DNA from: Massilia sp. BJB1822
GTDB lineage: Bacteria > Pseudomonadota > Gammaproteobacteria > Burkholderiales > Burkholderiaceae_D
DNA: 64,000 nucleotides
NCBI RefSeq assembly: GCF_013369485.1
Contig: NZ_JABWEB010000008.1
Location: 1 to 64,000 of the forward strand
Direction: 5' to 3'
In this document: positions 24,839 to 32,521 of the stretch, one piece after another
Numbering within the stretch: position 1 is the stretch's first letter
How the letters are laid out: each line of letters opens with the position of its first letter
Notes under the pieces: model-generated
Seen by the model: only the letters and a program-made list of their open reading frames with translations
Database searches by the model: none
What the model was told of the DNA's origin: nothing
Made by a program: the position numbers and the translations under genes

Positions 24839-25585
24839 ATGGGAATTGCTGTCAACGGAATCGATATCAGCGACCGCGAGATTGAGCTGGAACTACCGCA
24901 TCACCAGGGCGCGGCCAACCCGCTGAAAAGCAGCGTGCATGAGCTGGTGCTGCGCAGCGTGCTGCTGCAGGAGGCGCAGCGCCTCGACCTGCCGGGCGAG
25001 GATGAGGACGACCGCATCGAAGCCCTGTTCGACCAGGAAGTGAAGGTGCCGGAAGCCGACGAGGAAGCCTGCCTGCGCTACTACGAGGCGCAGCGCCAGC
25101 GCTTCATGCGCGGCGAGCTGGTGGAAGCGCGCCACATCATGTTCCAGGTGGCGCCGAACGCGCCGCTGGAACTGCTGCGCGACACCGCCGGCGCCATCCT
25201 GGAGGAACTGCAGGAGCGTCCGGAACGCTTTGCCGAACTGGCGACCCAGTATTCCAACTGCCCATCCGGCGCCATCGGCGGCAGCCTGGGCCAGCTGGGA
25301 CGCGGCCAGACCGTGCCGGAATTCGACAGCCTGCTGTTCCGCCTCGCCCCCGGCGAGCTGCATGGACGGCTGCTGGAAACCCGCTTCGGCCTGCACATCG
25401 TCCAGGTGATGCGCCGCATCGACGGCTATCTGCTGCCGTATGAAACCGTGCGCGCCCAGATCGCCGACGAGTTGTCGCGCCAGTCCTGGCAGCGCGCGCT
25501 GCACCAGTACCTGCAGATTTTGGTGGGCAAGGCGCAGATCGAAGGCATCACGCTGGAAGGCGTCGCCAGCCCCCTGGTCCAGTAG
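24839..25585 (+). CDS. Parvulin-type peptidyl-prolyl isomerase of the nar operon
   Basis: The 248-residue protein has a non-catalytic helical N-terminal part (about 1-95) and a parvulin/PpiC domain at about 96-205. That domain shows ARHIMFQVAP, FAELATQYSNCPSGAIGGSLGQLGRGQ and ETRFGLHIVQV. No signal peptide is seen, so it is likely cytoplasmic, consistent with a folding role for NarGH rather than envelope proteins. A ppiC gene directly after narI recurs in beta- and gammaproteobacterial nar operons; a specific function in nitrate reductase maturation is inferred from this context. It begins 10 bp after narI. Confidence 0.9.
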   Translation: MGIAVNGIDISDREIELELPHHQGAANPLKSSVHELVLRSVLLQEAQRLDLPGEDEDDRIEALFDQEVKVPEADEEACLRYYEAQRQRFMRGELVEARHIMFQVAPNAPLELLRDTAGAILEELQERPERFAELATQYSNCPSGAIGGSLGQLGRGQTVPEFDSLLFRLAPGELHGRLLETRFGLHIVQVMRRIDGYLLPYETVRAQIADELSRQSWQRALHQYLQILVGKAQIEGITLEGVASPLVQ

Positions 25586-25615
25586 CAAGGGCAGGGTAGG
25601 GAAGTGAAAGCACCG

Positions 25616-25645
25616 GGCCGGCTAGTTCTTTTGGATTAGCCGGCC
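25616..25645 (+). terminator. 9-bp stem hairpin after the nar operon
   Basis: GGCCGGCTA (25616-25624) and TAGCCGGCC (25637-25645) form a perfect stem around a 12-base T-rich loop, 31 bp after the ppiC-like stop. A T-tract is lacking after the stem, so efficiency as an intrinsic terminator is uncertain. Confidence 0.5.
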
Positions 25646-25661
25646 TAGTTCATCCTGGGCG

Positions 25662-25690
25662 ATGGCAAGAGCCGGATGGACCGATACAAT
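25662..25690 (+). promoter_or_regulatory. Candidate sigma-70 promoter for moaA
   Basis: ATGGCA (25662-25667, 4 of 6 to the -35 consensus) and TACAAT (25685-25690) are 17 bp apart. Transcription would begin about 20 bp before the moaA ATG at 25718. This suggests moaA can be expressed separately from the nar operon. Confidence 0.4.
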
Positions 25691-25717
25691 TCTCCTGAGA
25701 GATATGAGGAACCCGAG

Positions 25718-26692
25718 ATGTTAAGCGACCGGTTTGGACGGTCCATCGAATATCTGCGCGTGTCCGTGACCGACCGCTGCGATTTGCGTTGTACCTACTG
25801 CATGCCAACGGGATTCAAGGGATTTGAAGACCCGCCCGACTGGCTCACCTTTGACGAAATGGAAAGGGTGATCGGCATCTTCGCCCGCTTAGGTACCTCG
25901 CGCGTGCGGCTGACGGGCGGCGAGCCGCTGATGCGGCGCCGTCTGCCGGAACTGGCGGCGCGGCTGGCGGCGTTGCCGGGACTGCGCGATTTATCGCTGT
26001 CCACCAACGGCACCCAGCTGGCGCGGCATGCAGCCGATTTGCGCGCGGCCGGCGTCGCGCGGCTGAACGTCAGCCTCGATTCGCTGGACCGCGATTGCGT
26101 GGCCAGGATCACGGGGCGCGACTGCCTGCCCGATGTGCTGGAAGGATTAAAGGTGGCCAAGGCTGCCGGCTTCGCTCCCATCAAGATCAATATGGTGGCC
26201 ATGCGCGGCGTGAACGATGCCGAAATCGACGATCTGGTCGCCTTCTGCATCGAGAACGAATTCGTACTGCGCCTGATCGAAGCCATGCCGATGGGCGAAA
26301 CCGGACGCAATGCGGCCTATATGGGATTGGCGCCGGTGCAGGAAAGGCTGCGTAAGCAGTTTGGTCTGGTGCCGCAGGCAGCGGAATTGGGTGGCGGTCC
26401 CGCGCGTTATCTGGCGACCGAAGATGGACGCGCGAGTGTCGGCTTCATCACCCCGATGTCGCAGCATTTCTGCGCCAGCTGTAACCGCATCCGCATGTCG
26501 GTCGATGGCACGCTTTACCTCTGTCTCGGACAGGAAGAAAAATTTGAACTGCGTCCCTTGCTGCGAGGAGGCGCCAGCGACGCCGATCTGGAGCACGCGA
26601 TCCGCCAGGCCATCGAACTGAAGCCGCAGCAACACGACTTCACCCGCCAGCCCAGCAAGATCATCCGCTTCATGTCCCAGACCGGCGGCTAG
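25718..26692 (+). CDS. moaA: GTP 3',8-cyclase (molybdenum cofactor biosynthesis)
   Basis: This radical-SAM enzyme starts molybdenum cofactor synthesis by converting GTP to 3',8-cyclo-7,8-dihydro-GTP. The ATG at 25718 with GAGGAA upstream gives 324 residues; an upstream in-frame start at 25676 adds 14 unconserved residues. The N-terminal cluster motif lies in SVTDRCDLRCTYCMP (CxxxCxxC) and the C-terminal cluster in HFCASCNRIRMSVDGTLYLCLG (CxxCx13C). The SAM motif TGGEPLMRRRL and the catalytic C-terminal Gly-Gly tail are present. Location next to narGHJI supplies cofactor for nitrate reductase; no other moa genes are visible. Confidence 0.96.
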   Translation: MLSDRFGRSIEYLRVSVTDRCDLRCTYCMPTGFKGFEDPPDWLTFDEMERVIGIFARLGTSRVRLTGGEPLMRRRLPELAARLAALPGLRDLSLSTNGTQLARHAADLRAAGVARLNVSLDSLDRDCVARITGRDCLPDVLEGLKVAKAAGFAPIKINMVAMRGVNDAEIDDLVAFCIENEFVLRLIEAMPMGETGRNAAYMGLAPVQERLRKQFGLVPQAAELGGGPARYLATEDGRASVGFITPMSQHFCASCNRIRMSVDGTLYLCLGQEEKFELRPLLRGGASDADLEHAIRQAIELKPQQHDFTRQPSKIIRFMSQTGG

Positions 26693-26737
26693 CGCTTGCA
26701 CCGGGGCGTGTATACTGGGCTGTAGAGGAGAGTTGGG

Positions 26738-28678
26738 ATGGGAAATAGTCCGGTGTTGCCTGCTTGGCAAAAGTTGTCGACGAAACTGGTGGGGGCTTTG
26801 CTGCTGTTTTTGGCGGCGGCGCTGACCGTTATCGGGTCGACGCTGTTTTTGTCCTGGCAGCTGGAGGGTAGCGCGGCGGCGATCAACGACACGGGCAGCC
26901 TGCGCATGAATAGCTATCGGCTTAGCGCCTTGCTGGGCCGCCTGGAAACCGGCGATGAACTGGGCCTGGTGCGCAATGCGGCGACGCAGCAGATCGGCCG
27001 CATCGACGGCACGCTGGCCTTGCTGCGCCAGGGCGATCCTCAACGCCCGCTGTTCCTGCCGCCGAATACCAAGATCCGCAACAGCTTCTCGACCATCACC
27101 CGTCATTGGCAGGATGGCTTGCGCCCCATGGCGCGCACGCTTCTGGCGCAGGAGGCGGCCGATCCGGTGGCGATCCGCACGTTCCAGAAGGAGGCCGACC
27201 AGTTTGTGGCCCAGGTGAATACCCTGGTCAAATTGATCGAGCAGGATAGCGAGCTGCGTACATTCTGGCTGCGCGCCTCGCAGCTTGCCTTGCTGGGTCT
27301 CGCGCTGGTGACGACGATCAGCATCATCTTCCTGCTTTTCAGCCTGATCATTGAACCGGTTACGCGCCTTTACGAGGGCATGAGCCGCATGCGCGAGGCG
27401 CAGTTCGAGGTGCGCCTGGACGTGGATAGCGACGATGAATTCGGCCAGCTGGCGCAAGGTTTTAACCAGATGGGCGACCGCCTGCAAGACCTGTATGGCA
27501 ATCTGGAAGCGCTGGTCAAGGTCAAGACCCAGGCGCTGGAAGAGCAGAACCGCGAGTTGGCGCTGCTGTACGATTGCTCGGCCTTCCTGCAGCGCCCGCA
27601 GCCGGCTGAGGAGCTGTGCGAGGGCTTCCTGCACCGCATCAGCGAGTATTTCAAGGCCGACGGCGGTTCGGTGCGCATCATCGACGCGCAGCGCGGCAAT
27701 GTGCATATGCTGGTGCATCATGGCGTCTCGGACGAGCTGGTGGAATCGGAGCATTGCCTGAAGGTGGGCGATTGCCTGTGCGGCGAGGCGGTGGAAAAGC
27801 GCATCGCTGTGGTCCACGATATGCGCCGCATAGATCAGGCGCATGAAAAGCAGTGCTACCGCGAGGGCTTTGTCACCGTTTCGGTATTCCATATCTTCGC
27901 GCACGGCCAGCATGTGGGCTTCTTCAATCTGCACTTCCGCCAGCCGAAGGTATTCAATCCGCACGAGAAGGAGCTGCTGGAGACGCTGGGCCAGCAGCTT
28001 GGCATCGCCATCGAGAATATGCGCCTGGCGACGCGCGAGCGCGAGATGGCGATTTCGGAGGAGCGCAATTTGGTGGCGCAAGGCCTGCACGACAGCATCG
28101 CACAAGGCTTGAACTTCCTGAATCTGCAGGTGCAGATGCTGGAGCAGTCGCTCAAGCAGGGCGAGATCGGCGACGTGGCCGAAATCGTGCCGCAGCTGCG
28201 TGCTGGGGTGCAGGAAAGCTATGAGGATGTGCGCGAGCTGCTGCATAACTTCCGCAGCAAGCTGGCCGAGGGCAGCCTGACCGGCTCCCTGGAAACCACC
28301 ATCGACAAATTCCGCCGCCAGACCGGCATCGAGGTCGAGCTGATCTCGGACGGCGAGGGCGCGCCTTTCCCGCGCGAGCAGCAGTTGCAGCTGCTGTTCA
28401 TCGTGCAGGAAGCCTTGTCGAATGTGCGCAAGCATGCGCTGGCGACCAAGGTGGAAATCGGCTTGCAGGACCATAAGGACTTTTCGCTTTCGATCCACGA
28501 TAATGGGCGCGGCTTCGACGCCGCGACCTTGTCGGCGAAGAGCGAGGAACACGTGGGCATCCACATCATGCGCGAACGCGCGGCACGCATCGGCGCCGAG
28601 CTGGATGTGCGCTCCGGTGTGGGCTTGGGCACCACGGTGCAATTGACTTTAGCGCGCGCCCAGCGCCGCGCGGCTTAA
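26738..28678 (+). CDS. narX: Nitrate/nitrite sensor histidine kinase
   Basis: The 646-residue membrane kinase has TM1 at about 17-40, a periplasmic four-helix sensor (about 41-180) and TM2 at about 185-205, followed by HAMP. A GAF-like domain (about 270-430), a HisKA_3 DHp with H451 in QGLHDSIAQGLNFL, and a HATPase follow. The sensor contains a NarX/NarQ P-box, AAAINDTGSLRMNSYRLS, whose Arg binds nitrate in NarX. The cysteines between HAMP and DHp (CSAFLQ, CEGF, CLKVGDCLCGEA) recall the Cys-bearing central module of NarX. narL follows after 20 bp, giving the expected pair. A TATACT (26711-26716) precedes the gene without a good -35. Confidence 0.95.
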   Translation: MGNSPVLPAWQKLSTKLVGALLLFLAAALTVIGSTLFLSWQLEGSAAAINDTGSLRMNSYRLSALLGRLETGDELGLVRNAATQQIGRIDGTLALLRQGDPQRPLFLPPNTKIRNSFSTITRHWQDGLRPMARTLLAQEAADPVAIRTFQKEADQFVAQVNTLVKLIEQDSELRTFWLRASQLALLGLALVTTISIIFLLFSLIIEPVTRLYEGMSRMREAQFEVRLDVDSDDEFGQLAQGFNQMGDRLQDLYGNLEALVKVKTQALEEQNRELALLYDCSAFLQRPQPAEELCEGFLHRISEYFKADGGSVRIIDAQRGNVHMLVHHGVSDELVESEHCLKVGDCLCGEAVEKRIAVVHDMRRIDQAHEKQCYREGFVTVSVFHIFAHGQHVGFFNLHFRQPKVFNPHEKELLETLGQQLGIAIENMRLATREREMAISEERNLVAQGLHDSIAQGLNFLNLQVQMLEQSLKQGEIGDVAEIVPQLRAGVQESYEDVRELLHNFRSKLAEGSLTGSLETTIDKFRRQTGIEVELISDGEGAPFPREQQLQLLFIVQEALSNVRKHALATKVEIGLQDHKDFSLSIHDNGRGFDAATLSAKSEEHVGIHIMRERAARIGAELDVRSGVGLGTTVQLTLARAQRRAA

Positions 28679-28698
28679 TTTAAAACAGGAGACAGTAT

Positions 28699-29358
28699 AT
28701 GGAGCAGGCGGACAAACCCATTAGCGTATTGCTGGTGGACGACCATACCTTGTTCCGCAGCGGCATCAAGTCCCTGCTCACGCGGAACGCCGAGTTCCAG
28801 GTGGTGGGCGAGGCGGCCGACGGTGTGGAAGGCATTAAACGCGCGCAGCAACTGCAGCCGGACGTGATCCTGCTGGATCTGAACATGCCGGGCATGTCGG
28901 GCGTGGAGACGCTGCAGCTGATCCTGCAGGACTGCCCTGACAGCGCAGTGGTGATGCTGACCGTGTCGGAAGATGCGCAGGATCTGTCGGTGGCGCTGAA
29001 GGCCGGCGCCAGCGGCTATCTGCTGAAAAATATCGATACCGATTATCTGATCCGCGCCATCCGCCGCGCCGCTGCCGGCGAGACCGTGGTGGCCGAGGCG
29101 ATGACGGGCAAGCTGGTGGCGCAATTGCAGGGCGGCGCGCCGGCCGCATCGGAGCTGGACAAGCTGACCCCGCGCGAGAAGCAGATCATCGCCTGCCTGG
29201 CCCAGGGCGAGAGCAACAAGTCCATCGCGCGCACGCTCGACCTGGCCGAAAGCACGGTCAAGATCCACGTCCAGAACGTGCTGAAAAAGCTCAATCTGAG
29301 CAGCCGCGTGCAAGCCGCCGTCTACGCCGTCGAACACCGCCTGCAAGCCGACCGCTGA
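28699..29358 (+). CDS. narL: Nitrate/nitrite response regulator
   Basis: This 219-residue NarL/FixJ-type regulator has a receiver domain (1-125) with the acidic pair in LLVDDHTLF, phospho-acceptor D60 in ILLDLNMPG, Thr in MLTVSED and Lys in YLLKNI. The C-terminal LuxR-type HTH (about 150-215) reads LTPREKQIIACLAQGESNKSIARTLDLAESTVKIHVQNVLKKL. It is co-transcribed with narX (20 bp, AGGAGA). It would activate narG and neighbouring promoters in response to nitrate, and is the only full response regulator within reach of the orphan propeller kinase. Confidence 0.95.
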   Translation: MEQADKPISVLLVDDHTLFRSGIKSLLTRNAEFQVVGEAADGVEGIKRAQQLQPDVILLDLNMPGMSGVETLQLILQDCPDSAVVMLTVSEDAQDLSVALKAGASGYLLKNIDTDYLIRAIRRAAAGETVVAEAMTGKLVAQLQGGAPAASELDKLTPREKQIIACLAQGESNKSIARTLDLAESTVKIHVQNVLKKLNLSSRVQAAVYAVEHRLQADR

Positions 29359-29360
29359 GT

Positions 29361-29398
29361 CCGTGTCCGATTGGGGTCTGACCCCAAGGTGGACACGG
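29361..29398. repeat. Intergenic palindromic repeat, copy 1
   Basis: A 38-bp imperfect palindrome has outer arms CCGTGTCC/GGACACGG and a perfect inner GGGGTC-T-GACCCC core. It shares the run GGGTCTGACCCCAAGGTGG and the following ACACGGG with the copy at 37153-37193. It begins 2 bp after the narL stop and could also act as an RNA 3' hairpin. Confidence 0.75.
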
Positions 29399-29415
29399 GC
29401 TGAGCCGTAGGGACG

Positions 29416-29440
29416 AAAAAACGGCGGCACGAGGCCGCCG
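29416..29440 (-). terminator. Intrinsic terminator for the HMA-protein gene
   Basis: On the minus strand a 7-bp GC stem (CGGCGGC at 29422-29428 paired with GCCGCCG at 29434-29440, 5-base loop) is followed by six T (A-run at 29416-29421 on plus). It lies 34 bp beyond the stop of the 29474-29728 gene. Confidence 0.85.
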
Positions 29441-29473
29441 AAAGGTACGACAAATGGAACTGTTTGCGGGCGA

Positions 29474-29728
29474 TTAGCCGCCGCAGCAACCGCCGCAGCA
29501 GGAGCCGCTGGAGGCGCCTTCGGGCTGGGCCGGATAGCCGGCGCGGCTCAATTGGTCGGCCAGGATTTGCGGCGAGACGACGGCGCCGTCGTATTTGATT
29601 TCAGCTTGGCCGCGCGCGGTGGTGATGTTGATGGCGGAGACGCCGGCCATCGCTTGCAGGGTGGCGGCGACGGCTTGGGCTTTTTCGGCGTCGCTCATGC
29701 CGACGATGTTCAGTACAGTGGTTTGCAT
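29474..29728 (-). CDS. Heavy-metal-associated (HMA-like) protein with CCGGCCGG tail
   Basis: The ATG at 29728 has AGGAG upstream and gives 84 residues; an upstream frame adds an unlikely 25-residue leader. The fold pattern is ferredoxin-like HMA: TTVLNIVGMSDAEKAQAVAATLQAMAGVSAINITTARGQAEIKYDGAVVSPQILADQLSRAGYP. The normal metal-binding GMxCxxC is replaced by GMSDAEK, so the classical copper site is missing. Instead the C-terminus ends SGSCCGGCCGG, with four cysteines in two pairs that could bind metal. It stands alone between narL and nnrS with its own terminator. A copper- or NO-related role is inferred only from location. Confidence 0.75.
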   Translation of the reverse strand: MQTTVLNIVGMSDAEKAQAVAATLQAMAGVSAINITTARGQAEIKYDGAVVSPQILADQLSRAGYPAQPEGASSGSCCGGCCGG

Positions 29729-29974
29729 TCTTGCTGCTCCTGTTGATCGGATAAGTGGGGGCTGGAAGGAGGCGGTTCGCATGCCTTCAGCGCATGGATG
29801 CAAGCGTAAGTCAGCGCGGCGCGCGCGTCGAGGGCTGGCGGGCTTCTACAGCCGGTATATTTGATTTCCTTAATTTGTATCATCCTTTTGTCCGGCGCTT
29901 CTTCACAAGCGAGGGGACGCCGCCCACAATCTTGACTGTTGCGGCGCAATGCCGATGCTCGTCTGGAGTGCCTT

Positions 29975-31177
29975 ATGAGTCTCATGCAAGTAGAAGAACC
30001 CGAACCCGCCCCACGCAGCGGCGGGCTGTTTGGACATCCGGTCTGGAATCTGGGTTTCCGTCCTTTCTATCTGGCCTCGGCCCTGCTGGCGGCGCTGGCG
30101 GTGCCGCTTTGGCTGGCGCGCTATTACGGCTGGCTGCCGGTGCTGGCCAAGGTCGATCTGGCCTGGCATATGCACGAGATGATTTTCGGGATGGCCATTG
30201 CCGTGGTGGTGGGCTTCCTGTTCACGGCGGGACGCAACTGGACCGGTTTGTGGACGCCGGTGCGCGGCCATCTGGCGGCGCTGGTGGCGCTATGGCTGGC
30301 GGGACGCGTGGCGCTGCTGACGGTGGGCGGCACGGTAGGCGCGCTGGTCGACCTGCTGTTCCTGCCTTGCGCTATCTGGCCGCTGTGGCAGGTGATGCGC
30401 CGTTCGAAAAATAGCCGCAATTACATGTTCGTGGTGCTGCTGTCGCTGCTGACGCTGGCCAATGCGCTGTACCACGCGGTCTGGCTGGGCTGGCTGTCGT
30501 TGCCGCTGATGGCGCCCGCGCACGGCGCGATCCTGATGATTGTGCTGATCGAGTCGCTGATCGGCACGCGCGTGATCCCCATGTTCACACGCAACGGCGC
30601 GCCAGGCACGGTGCCGAAAGTGGTGCCGACGCTGGACAAGGTATCGGTTGGCCTGCTGATCGCATCGGCGCTGGCCTGGGTGGCGGCGCTGCCTGGCTGG
30701 TTGGTGGCGCCGCTGTGCGTGGCGGCTGGCGTGGTGCTGCTGTATCGCCTGGCCGGCTGGCAGCCGCAGCGCACGGTGCGCGTGCCGCTGCTGTGGGTGC
30801 TGCACCTGTCCTATGGCTGGATCGGCGTCGGCTTCATCTTGCTGGCACTGGCCGCGCTGGGCATGGTGAGCGCGAGCGCCGCCTTCCACGCGCTGACCGT
30901 AGGTTCGATGGCGGGCCTGATCATCGGCATGATGACGCGTACTTCGCTGGGTCACACCGGCCGTCCGCTGCTGGCGGGGCGCACCGAGTTCTGGATGTAT
31001 GTGGCGATTCAGGTGGGGGCGGTGGCGCGCGTGCTGGCTTCCTTGCTGACGCAAGCGGAGCTGCGCGAAGGCTTGATGGTGCTGGCGACGGTTGGCTGGA
31101 CGCTGGCCTTCTGGCTCTTCCTGGCGAAATATGCGCGCTATCTGGGCCAGCCCCGCATCGACGGCAAGGAAGGTTAA
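29975..31177 (+). CDS. nnrS: NnrS family protein
   Basis: This 400-residue integral membrane protein has about 12 helices. The start at 29975 is preceded by GGAG; a longer frame from 29939 adds 12 residues. NnrS features include the opening FGHPVWNLGFRPFYLASALLA, the AWHMHEMIFGMAIAVVVGFLFTAGRNWTG block and MMTRTSLGHTGRPL. These contain conserved His residues thought to bind haem and copper in Rhodobacter NnrS. NnrS relieves NO stress, and its genes are usually under NO-responsive regulators. No clear Dnr or NsrR site was found in the 246-bp gap upstream, where a TTGAT half-site is the best candidate. Confidence 0.95.
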   Translation: MSLMQVEEPEPAPRSGGLFGHPVWNLGFRPFYLASALLAALAVPLWLARYYGWLPVLAKVDLAWHMHEMIFGMAIAVVVGFLFTAGRNWTGLWTPVRGHLAALVALWLAGRVALLTVGGTVGALVDLLFLPCAIWPLWQVMRRSKNSRNYMFVVLLSLLTLANALYHAVWLGWLSLPLMAPAHGAILMIVLIESLIGTRVIPMFTRNGAPGTVPKVVPTLDKVSVGLLIASALAWVAALPGWLVAPLCVAAGVVLLYRLAGWQPQRTVRVPLLWVLHLSYGWIGVGFILLALAALGMVSASAAFHALTVGSMAGLIIGMMTRTSLGHTGRPLLAGRTEFWMYVAIQVGAVARVLASLLTQAELREGLMVLATVGWTLAFWLFLAKYARYLGQPRIDGKEG

Positions 31178-31194
31178 AGCTGTCTGGTGGAAAT

Positions 31195-31213
31195 GCGTAT
31201 AATTCTCATTTCC
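31195..31213. promoter_or_regulatory. Fur-box-like sequence overlapping a TATAAT
   Basis: Read on the minus strand, the 19 bp match the Fur consensus at 12 of 19 positions (core AAATGAGAATTAT). On the plus strand the same bases include TATAAT at 31198-31203, 32 bp before the start of the PepSY membrane protein gene. Overlap of a likely -10 with a Fur-like box suggests iron repression. Confidence 0.45.
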
Positions 31214-31234
31214 ACCCATTTGGCAGAGTAAGCA

Positions 31235-32521
31235 ATGCAAGGCATGAGCGCCGCGAAGGATGCGGCAGTGGCAGCAAGAGGCGGCCCACAGGCAGTAATC
31301 GCGCCGGCGCCGCGACGGGCGGCGCATCCCGTCCACAAGCCAGGACGGCTGGCGCGCGCCAAGGATCTGCTGCGCACCGTCCATCTTTGGCTGGGACTCG
31401 TCTTCGGTTCGGTTTTCGTGGTGCTGGGCTTGACCGGCGCCGCCATCGCCTGGCTGCACGAAATCGACCACACCCTGAACGCAGACCTAATGCAGGTCGC
31501 GCCGCCGCCCGGCATGCAGGCCGGCGCGCCGATGCCGGCCACGCCGGCCATGGTGCAGGCGGTGCATGAGCGCTTGCTGAACGATCCCTCCTATGGCAAG
31601 GCCACGCAGATCATCTTCCCCGGCGAGGCGGGCGAAGTGGCGGTGGCCTGGTATAAGTTGCGCCCTGAAGGCGCCTACAGTCTGCAGCAGTTCCGGCAGG
31701 TGATGGTCGATCCCTTCACCTTGCGCGTGACGGGCGGGCGCGTATGGGGCGAGCTGGGTTTTTCGCGCCAGCTTCTGATGCCGACTCTATTCCATCTGCA
31801 CCGCTATCTGGTGGCGGGCGAAACTGGCAAGACGCTGATCGCCGCTTCCGGCGTGGTGATGCTGGTGGTGGCGCTAAGCGGTCTGTTTGTGTGGTGGCCG
31901 AAAGCCACGCGTTCGGCATGGCGCATGGCGCTCACGGTGCGCCATGGTGGCTCCTGGCCGCGCTTCAATTTCAGCCTGCATCGCGCGGCGGGCTTCTTTG
32001 CCGTGCCGGTGCTGCTGGTGCTGGGCTTCTCCGGCACGCATTTTAATCAGCCGGCATGGATCGCACCCGTCATCAACGCGGTGGCGCCCTTGCCGACAGC
32101 CGGCAAGGCTGTAAACCGTAGCGATAAATCCCTGCCGCTGATCGCGCCCGCCGACGCCGTGAGTGCCGCGCAGGCGGCGATTCCGCAGGGCCGGGTGTCG
32201 CGCTTAAGCTTGCCGGCCAAGGGCGATGCGCCTTACGAGGTGCGTCTGCGCCAGCCCGGCGAGCTGCGCGAAGGCGATGGCGCTACCCGCGTCAGCATCG
32301 ATTCGCGTAGCGGGCGCGTGCTGAAGGTGGTCGACCCTCTGCGCCCGCAAGGTGGCGAGGCGGTGGTGAACTGGCTGTTCCCGCTGCATAGCGGCGAGGC
32401 GTTCGGCACGGCGGGGCGCATTTTCATCAGCGTATTCGGATTGATGCCGCTGGTCTTCTTTGTGACTGGCCTGGTCATCTGGAGCAAGCGCCGCCGCGCC
32501 AAGCACAAGGGCAGGCATTAA
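31235..32521 (+). CDS. PepSY-associated TM-helix membrane protein (PiuB-like)
   Basis: The protein has 428 residues. A basic N-terminus leads into TM1 (about 50-75, LWLGLVFGSVFVVLGLTGAAIAWLHEID), followed by a PepSY-like extracytoplasmic region and two TM segments around 190-225 and 250-270. A second periplasmic part and a last helix ending in a KRRRAKHKGRH tail follow. The pattern His...FNFSLHRAAGFFAVPVLLVLGFSGTHFNQP is characteristic of this family, often annotated as iron-uptake or ferric-siderophore reductase-like. The Fur-like site upstream fits an iron-linked role. The gene ends overlapping dadA by 4 bp tail to tail. Confidence 0.85.
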   Translation: MQGMSAAKDAAVAARGGPQAVIAPAPRRAAHPVHKPGRLARAKDLLRTVHLWLGLVFGSVFVVLGLTGAAIAWLHEIDHTLNADLMQVAPPPGMQAGAPMPATPAMVQAVHERLLNDPSYGKATQIIFPGEAGEVAVAWYKLRPEGAYSLQQFRQVMVDPFTLRVTGGRVWGELGFSRQLLMPTLFHLHRYLVAGETGKTLIAASGVVMLVVALSGLFVWWPKATRSAWRMALTVRHGGSWPRFNFSLHRAAGFFAVPVLLVLGFSGTHFNQPAWIAPVINAVAPLPTAGKAVNRSDKSLPLIAPADAVSAAQAAIPQGRVSRLSLPAKGDAPYEVRLRQPGELREGDGATRVSIDSRSGRVLKVVDPLRPQGGEAVVNWLFPLHSGEAFGTAGRIFISVFGLMPLVFFVTGLVIWSKRRRAKHKGRH

